Source: Atrichornis clamosus (taxonomy: Eukaryota; Chordata; Aves; Passeriformes; Menuridae). Taken from it: a stretch of DNA of 64,000 bases. The position numbers and the translations under genes are program-made. Shown in pieces: positions 40,901-49,900 of this stretch (position 1 is the stretch's first letter; each line of letters begins with the position of its first letter). Location of the stretch: positions 1 through 64,000 of the forward strand of contig WBMZ01000177.1 of the NCBI GenBank assembly GCA_013400975.1, in the 5' to 3' direction. The notes under the pieces are model-generated. The model was not told where the DNA came from, did not search any database, and saw only the letters and a program-made list of their open reading frames with translations.

Positions 40901-43900
40901 TTTGCATGCTCTAAACAATCTAACAAGGCTCTAAACAACCTAACAAGGCTCATAACGATTTTATGAGTAATGACATAATTGCCTCTTTATGTAATATACT
41001 TAGACATTTATGTTACAAACAGGGACATTTCTAAAGCAAATGCGGATTTGTCAGACAGGAAATAAAAAAAATAATAATGCAACATTCTAGAAGTCTTTCA
41101 GAGCAGAACATAAGTAAAGACAACTTACAGTCATACAATAAAAATGGTTATTAAATATATACATAAAGGTATAATTTAGGTAAGTAAATGCCTTTTTCAC
41201 TTTCTTGTCAAATGCACACTTCCAGCTATTGTATTTCTGGACTTCTAAAATGACAATCACTATTCTACAACTATGACAAACCCTTTATACAAAGCCTTTA
41301 CAGTGCTTTATGAATACTAGCAAAGAAACTACGTTCTTTTACAGAAAACTCTCCTTGAGTGAATTGTTAGCCAGATAAACAGCACCTCTTTAACACATGC
41401 CCAGAGTTCAGCAACAAGGTCAATCAGCAAGACTGATTTGCCAAGGAAGTCCAAGTCAGCTGACACTGGCTTATTCCAGAGACAGAGGTGTAAAACATTA
41501 AAAATAAGACAAATGGGTTCTTTATTATAGAATCTTTCCATAATCATTTGCCACACCAAGGCTGTCATCATAAACTGGTATTTAAACTCATGCATGGTGC
41601 AACCTTTGCATGAAATACTGCTGAAGTGGATGCTTTATCTGGAAGGCAGCTGCCTTATCAATTTGATATTGTAACAGATTTAAAAACTTAAAAATCCAAT
41701 GTGAAAATGGTGAGAACTTCACACACACTTCATTCAGACTAAACATTTTCTTTGGTGAGTTTTCCAATACTTATATACAGCTCTATAAGAGCAAGTAGCA
41801 TTTTTCAAACAATTTCAGATCGTTGTTATTCTGAAGAACATATCAGACACTTAATGCCTTAATGCTGTATTGCTGTGTGTTTTCAAGCACTATTTGGCAC
41901 TGACACATCAGTGAGAATGGAAATTACAGCAAGAATTGATTACTAGGCTTTCTGGTTCATTCCTTTCTAATGTAGGAGTCTTCTGCACGATATTTTCCCA
42001 GGCTTTAAGCACTAAAATTGTAGGAAGCTCTATTGACAGTGCTTTTGTATTTCCATTGGTAAGAATAAGCCATAATGGAACAGAACCTGTCACTTAGTAA
42101 CTGGATTTAAGAAATGGGAAATTCAGGATTTTCACAGCTGATCTTCTAGTCTTTTCCTTAGAAGTTACACCTTTTTGACAGTACACACAGACCACTTCCT
42201 CAATGCCTTTTCAAAAAGTTGTTTTAATTTGGTCAGTATGTTTCAAATACAGAGGTATTAATGCCTATTTTTGGGATATAAAAAACTCTAATCACTTTGT
42301 TATTATGCAGTGAAAATGAATATTGAAAACACAAAAACCAAGAACAGCTGATACTATGAGTTGGAAACGCATTTGAAGCTATAAGTATGGTTTATGAAAG
42401 CAGTATTCTCAGGGAAAGGTTTTCCTTGTTCTTTCATGAGACATGAGTTCCCTTACATTTATTCTGGCATGAAGATCCATTGCACAAGACCAAGCTGCTG
42501 TGAAAATGTTTCTCTCAACAAGAGACTGGCTAAAATTGGGATTATTCAGGTGCACAACACTTCTCTACTGAGAAAAATAATTTTCACCATTCTTCTCAGG
42601 CCCCAGTATGCAGCAACAATGGAAGCAGTGTTACACCTGGAAAAATCTCAAAGATCTGTCATGGAGAAGCAAGTTTAGAATAAACTTTATTTGTGGGAGG
42701 TAAAAAGACTCTTAAAATCCTACAGAAGCAGGGTCATTCATGGGCTGCTGCCGGCACTTACACCTCCAAAGGACTGCTTATTAAGGACAGGATTTCTTTA
42801 TGAGAATACTACAGTATGGGAATTTTTTGATGGATGTTTGCCCATGCAGGCCACAAACTATGAAATGCAACAGTCACTACCTTGAGGGAGTAACTATCTC
42901 CCCCTGAACACTCGCCTTTTGGTCAGTGACCAGCAACCAGGTAGTCCCCATTAAGTTCCCAGCACATGGGTCTCAAAAGAGCTGGGTCAGTCAGTCACCA
43001 CAGTTGGCTGAGTCACTCAGGATCCAACAGACGAGGGCAAGGTCTCTTGCTCACCCTCTCCAGCTGAGCCCTGACACAAAGCGGTTTGCGCTGCCTCTGC
43101 CCAGACTACACTGCTCGTGGCGGGGCTGAGACTTCAGTCTTATCAACAAACCTTCCTACCAGAACTTCACCGGCACAGAGCAATTACATCTGCAGCAGTG
43201 GAGGTCTGGGTAGCTCCAGCACAGACTCAGATCACCCCAAGGATAACGCTGCACCGGCCCCTGCAGCGTCAGCCGGGACACAAGGGGCAGAACCCCGGCT
43301 GCAGGCCGGGGCCTCGTCCACCCTTTGGCATTAAGGGAAAGCACACAGATGGCATCATTATAAGGCCTGTCACGTAGGAAAGGCCCACTGGGAAAATCTC
43401 AGGAGCCCTGCACAACCAAGATAAGAGGGAGATTTTAATCTAATTTTATTACTTTAAATGGTATTACCTGGGCTTCTTGGCATGCAGCTCTTCGTAGCAG
43501 GTTATCGCTATCAGGTAAGACAGAAGAGAGAGCGGACATTACGTTGTGTAAGTTTAAAACAATTTGCTCAGTTTTAAAATGTAGGTACGTACTTCTTTTG
43601 CACACAGTTTGACAACACTGAAATAATAAAAAAAATACATTTTAAGGATGAAATGCACCCATTTAAGCACACATGCATATTCTTTTTCCGCATGTGCACA
43701 CGAACATTCTTTCTACAGTAAAGAAATACAGAAAACAAAGACCAGGATGCCAAGTGTGCTGAGATTACATAAGCTATGACACACCATATAACTGTGATTT
43801 ATTTTTAAAATTGCTACATAATTGTACTCCACAGCTCAGGTGTGGGTTCTTGGTGCCCGTTATTTTCACTGAAGGTACTTACCATTCTGGCAGTGTAGAA

Positions 43901-46900
43901 GGGTTTTGGAGTAGACTTAAATCTTTGTGCATTATAATTGTGAATTCCCCTCTCCATCAGTTTATAAGCTGAATGTTAATGCAGCACCTACCAACCACCT
44001 TGGTCTGAGCATGGCCAAAAGCCAGAGAGGTGAAAAACACTCAACTTGCCTAAGCGAAGTTCAAAACAAAGGAGAGATTATCCGTGTTAGATATGTCACA
44101 GACGGTCATTTCAGAAATAAATTCCTGACTAGTCCTTGTGCTTGTCATTGGTGACAGACAGCATTAGCAAGGTGGCAAGTAGGGTATATAGCTGGCAGGC
44201 ACACTGGACACAGAGCTACTGAGTGAGGAACAAAAGTCTGTTCTTTCCCAGACCAAAAAATGCCCTATTTCCCCTTGCAGACAAAATGGGGAGTACTGTT
44301 CTTCAGTGCCCAGAGTCTCCCCTGTCTTCTAGGTACCAGACACTCCCCTTCCTTGCTAAAACAAAAACTTTCCTTCAGCTTGTCCTTGCCAATACCTGGC
44401 AAGACTGTATATTATTGTCTCAAAATATCAAGTACAAAAAACCCATTTACAGTCAGCACACCAAAATGAACACTACACCAACTAAAAGGATTAAAGGCCA
44501 AGCAAGACAAAAACAAGTGACTTGGAAAACAGCACACTTCTGCCCCAAAGGGCAGCTCATCAAGCCAAACCCTGCCATAGAAATGGCAGAAGAGAAGGCA
44601 AGGCCCAAACAGGAGTGCTATCCACTTGATTCCATTGGTTTACGGTACTTATCTGTCACTGGAACTATACAAGCTGCTCTTTTAGGCATCACCAAGAGAT
44701 GCTGCAATGCCATAAAATGAGAAGTATGGTGACTTCAGGTGAGATATAAAATTGGGTTCTGAGAAAATAACTACAGTAAAAAAGCCGCAGATTTATACCC
44801 GGTAATAATAATAAGACAAAGGAAGAGTTCAAGCACAGAAAAAGAAAATATGTGAATACCTCATCAGAGTAACCAATAACTTGAATATCTGCAAAAAAAA
44901 TTCCTCAGAGGCGTGCTGTCATGTTTGTTCCTTAAACCAAAGGAGGAGATAATTTGTATTAAGCACCTGCACTATTACTTAGAGGAGCAACAGACTTGGT
45001 TTGATTGCAGTAATATGATGAAAGTGCATGTGAAAGAGTTAAAATAATTGCCTCTGAAAAGGTTTATATTCCAAGCTAAACAATACTGTCACAGCTAATT
45101 CCAGTGCAATCAAGACAGCATGACAGGCTAAGTCCACACTGTGCCACTGAGGGCAGAAGCCCTCATACAGGGACTTTTTTTCCCCCCTCTGTGACTATGT
45201 GTGGCCAAAGCAAACAGAAAACAACTGCAATTTCAATACATAAAGTTGAAATATTATGGGATATCAAGAAACCCTACTATCAAATGATGGCTGCACAGCT
45301 GATGTCTTTGAGAATTGCTGTCCTAACCTTATTAACAAATCCTAGTCAAACCCACGTTATCTGTTCACTTCACATTGATGCTATTTTGTTCAGAAATCAA
45401 GCTCTGTCACATTGGCAGCCAGTCTGTTTTCTCGGTGCCCTCAACCTCATGCTGCAGTGTTAACTGCCTTTAACATGGAGTCCAGCAACACTTTCCAAAT
45501 GCACGCAAAAATACAATGCTCTCTCTCCCAACCCGTAAAGACCCTCAAAACAACTGTCCAGGATACAAGTTTGATTCACCTCAATGGAGTCTTAACCATA
45601 AAAATTAAGTTGGACAGTTTAGATGTTAACATTTACATTGATTGTCTCTTGCACTAAAGCACTTAAAGAAAAGAAAAATTCTACTCTGACACTTACCATT
45701 TTGGTATTAAACGAAAGGTTTAGATTCTGAGCCCAGAAGAATCATTTACCATCCAGCAATTCACACGTGATGTGTTTCACTTCTCCAGCAGAACAGAACC
45801 CAGAATCCTATACCATCCCAGCCATACTCACAGGATTTCCATTTGTTCAACTGGGACATATTTCAGAGTCATCTGACTTTGTCATCAGGATGTCCCAAGC
45901 TTGGTTTAAAGATGTCAGGTAACAGAAAATGTTTTATTTTCTTAAAACATTATGTCAACATTTAACTAGCTTCAAAGTCCAGAAAAAAAAGCACAAGTGC
46001 ACTCACAGGGATGCACCTGTAAGAACAGCAGTCCTCCTCCTGTATCACAGCCCTTGCCTTTACTCACCTCATGTGGCTCACCTAAAGTACCCCAAGAGGA
46101 CCTGGAAGTCCTCTGCAGGTCACAGCAATCAATAGATATAGCTAGAAAAATGTTAAAAACAGGAAAAAGGTAACTTCTTAAAGTCTTCTGTCGCAGTATA
46201 TATTCATTCTCAAAATACGGCTGCTCACTGGCTCCCAGACAAGAAGAGACTTTAACAATAAACATAAGATTTTGTTGATTTTTTTGTACTTTATTATCTA
46301 CTATTAGGTAATAACAAAGCCTTTTCAACAACCCTCAAACACGAGCAGGTGGAGGCTGAGGGAAATTGCTGCACTGCCTTAAAGAACACACAGAGATTTC
46401 TCCTGACTTACACCATATCCACAGCAAACTAAAAATCAGTTTTTACTTTACATTTCACCTAAGGGCTTATCTACACAATTCAGCCTTAAAGCTAAACAGA
46501 CAAGCAGTGCTGCATCTGCCGGCCAACTCAGGACTGTCTTCCTGCTGTGAGAATTAAGCATCACACAGCTTACAGCTGGGCCAACTTGCTTAAGCAGTAA
46601 AAAATTGGGAAGCAGAGAGGAACAGTGGCAGCAGGGTATGGAAGAAAGAGGCTGTCCCAGGCTGAACCCACAGAGAGAACATTACCAGGAAACCCTCTAG
46701 GCTGGCAGCCACTGCAGCACAGACTCTTTGGAGAACTGAGCAGGCTTAGGCCAAAGCAAGGAACCAACACAGAAGGGACACGAGAGAACTGTCCAGAGCT
46801 CCCCACGTCCCAGCCCTGCCAGGCTGCCAGAACACACCAGGCTCTGAGAGCACAACATCCGTGTGACTCGTGTGAACAGGGCTCTTCTGATTTCACTGGA

Positions 46901-49900
46901 ACACCCCCAGTGCAGGACTGGCGCCCACCGCTCCGTCCTGAGCGTTTCCAGCTGGAATAGGGAATTAACTCTCTTACACATAAGTACACAGAACTGCACA
47001 ATTTAGTAAGGGTGCTCCTCCAGCTGAGACCATGTCCTATGCCCAAGTGCCAGCAGAAGCCAGGGTGGAAAGGACAGTTGCCATGATGAAAGGTCAGCCA
47101 GGGCAGCAATGAATGCAACAAGCAGAACACAACAAAGTCAAATTGAAGCTGTCTGAGGCCCACAGCTGCAGCAAGGGTAAGCCTTTGTCTTAGACCCAAC
47201 AAAAGCAAGTCCCCTAAAAGTGATCACACTACAAATATATAAAGAAGCTGAGGTAGGAGATTCCATTTCAAAATCGGTTATTAGCATTCAATCTAAGATG
47301 ATTAAATATACTCAAGCATGAAGAAGCCTGAAAAATCTCAAGTTCAGTGTCTGCATCAAAACACAGAGTTTTGTGAAGAGAAACTTGACCAAAGTTGTGC
47401 ATAGAGGATCACTCCTCAGGAGCCATAACAGAACTGGAAAAGATTTTATCTTAGCAGAGAGCTTTTTTGGCTGCTTCTAATCCGGCAAGAGCATAGAATC
47501 CTCTTTACGGGATATTAGCATTTACTTCCATCTTGGCCTTGGAAGGGCATGAAAGACAAATCTTAGGTTTCATCAGCTTTACCTAAGACTCAGAATTTAT
47601 ACTCCGTTTTTTTGACAAAGTTTTGATGAAATAAAGTCAGCTACTCAGAAAGTATATGCAGAAAGGTGACAAAGTGAGTTATCAGTTGGCAAACACGCAG
47701 AGACTAACATTCAAATTGTAGATAACCGTAACACTCAAGATTACTGGCAGGCAGTCAAAGGCTCAGGTGCTTTGCCAGCATTTTCTACTGAGAATGTCAA
47801 TACTTTAACATATACACAGTAAAACTAAGTATCTGGTGAGGCCACTGCCTTAGTAAAATATTGAGGGTCTCCATCCTGACATGGTGATGATCACTTACAT
47901 AGTGACATCACTGTAACAGTCAGGTCAAATCTGACAATCAGCTAAGCTGATGTCCATCGTGCCAGAGATTAGATTTCTGCTGATTTGACACAGCTGGTAA
48001 CTCACTGCACCACCTGGGCATAAAAAAACCAGCAGCAGCTTAATTCAGGAAAGGTGATCCAGGACATAAGGGTAAAAGGGGATTCCAAACTCGGTGCAAA
48101 TTTTAAAACAATCATATCGTATCTTTATTTGTAATCAACCTCACATGTGCATGTTGAACAGAAGTATCTTACTGTGTATGAGCACACATCTGACAACCTG
48201 CATATCCTCTAAGCTTTGATCTGGGATATGCAATTCAGTGTACCTGCAGTATGAGGTGCTATAGATTAACATGAGCCTAATATATAAATTCATGCAATCC
48301 AGAGAAATTAAAAACCATCTCACATGTAGCAATACTGAGTTATCTTCCTACCTCTCAGATATTACAAAAGTATTTGCTATCCTGAATGCAAGACAAAGGA
48401 TTTTAAAAACATATCCTTTTATGAGAACAAAAGGGATTTAAAGACTCACTAAGGTTTTGCAAGAATGCCAATGGGGTTTTAGTTAACAGTAGTTCAACCA
48501 CACCTAACATCTATCATTGATATCATTCGTCACACATGAAAACCTTTGCCAGCTCCTGAGTGATGCCCCTGTTCAAGAGGTACCTTCTGCTATAGCACAT
48601 GCTCAGAAGGGCTATATCACAAATAGAGGAGGGGGAATCAGCACATGGTTTCTTCTTTTTACTCTCCCTGCTCATTCAAGACCCTCAGACTTTTAAATCA
48701 GTCCCTATTTGAACAAACAACTCCAAAACTTAAAGGCTAATACACCGATCCAGAAACTAAATGTTGCATGAAGAAAGTACCAAGTCTAAGCAGCTCCTCA
48801 ACCTTCACAGTTATTGGCATCCACAACCTTTAGATTAACTCAATGATGATCCATTACACTCCACAGCACAGTCTTCAGGGTGTGGCAGGGGGACACCATG
48901 TCTACTTCCAGGCAGGGAAAAGATGCTGGGAACAAGTCTGGAAAAGGTAACATTCTTCTTGTCCACGTTTGTCCATGTAGCATCCTCTGAAGTCTTAAGG
49001 AAGTACTTCAGAGCTCTTCTGTCCCTATGAGCATGTAGAGACTGACTACAGAAGAGTTGCCATTTATTTGCAGGACATATTGTTATTTACAATATCTCCA
49101 CTTAATGCAGGCATCGTAGCTGCTGCATCCAAAAGAAGAATGAACCCTGAGAAGTCAAAAAAGCAAATGACCTTCTCCTTCCAAGAGAAGTATTTTAGAA
49201 AATCCACAAGGACACAGAGGGATGCAAGATGGGAAACAAAAATTTTCTTCAGCTGCAAATAAATCAGCAACATCTCAGACAGCTACTTCCAAGAAGTCAG
49301 AGGCTAATCTGAACCACTGCTGTGCCAAAGCAAGCCTCTTCATCAGAAACTTGTGATGCCAGAAACCGAAGCACAAGACCTCACTACACTTTTAATCTGT
49401 TCTCAAAGGGCAAATATCAGTCTAGTCAGGTATGGCTAAGGCATAGCAATTTAGCTTCTGATGTTGCTAACAACAAGCCTCAGGGCCAACACAGTCCATG
49501 CAGATCCCTCATTAACCTCTCTGAGTGCTGCCTGCGGCAGTCTGTGCATGGGGCAAAAGGCGCCTCCCACGCTCCCCAGCGTAATGGTACATAGACAAAG
49601 AAACTGGGAAGAGGGGATGTACAAAAAGACTCACATCATCCACATATTTGGAGGCAAAATAAGCTGCAGAGAGGGATCCTGGCCTATTCCCTGCTCTCCA
49701 GTAGCCACAAGGTAAGGTCCTCACTGTGCACAGTGTATCATGACAGGGCTATTGAGACCACCTTTGAATTCTTTTTTACATTCTTGCCATCAGGCTCTTG
49801 TCACTCCTTGTTTCTCTATTCCCTGGCTAAAACAATCCTCCACAGAAAACGCTAAACAGTTGTCACTGTTTCCAAACCGCATTTAAAACTCTGAAAGCAG

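Larger units (their letters stand above)
39612..43467 (-). other. AGK intron 2 (3.9 kb)
   Basis: It contains a CpG-containing, GC-rich patch at about 42990-43340 and a 20-bp tandem duplication at 40908-40947. The remainder is AT-rich with no gene or transposon that I recognise. Confidence 0.85.
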
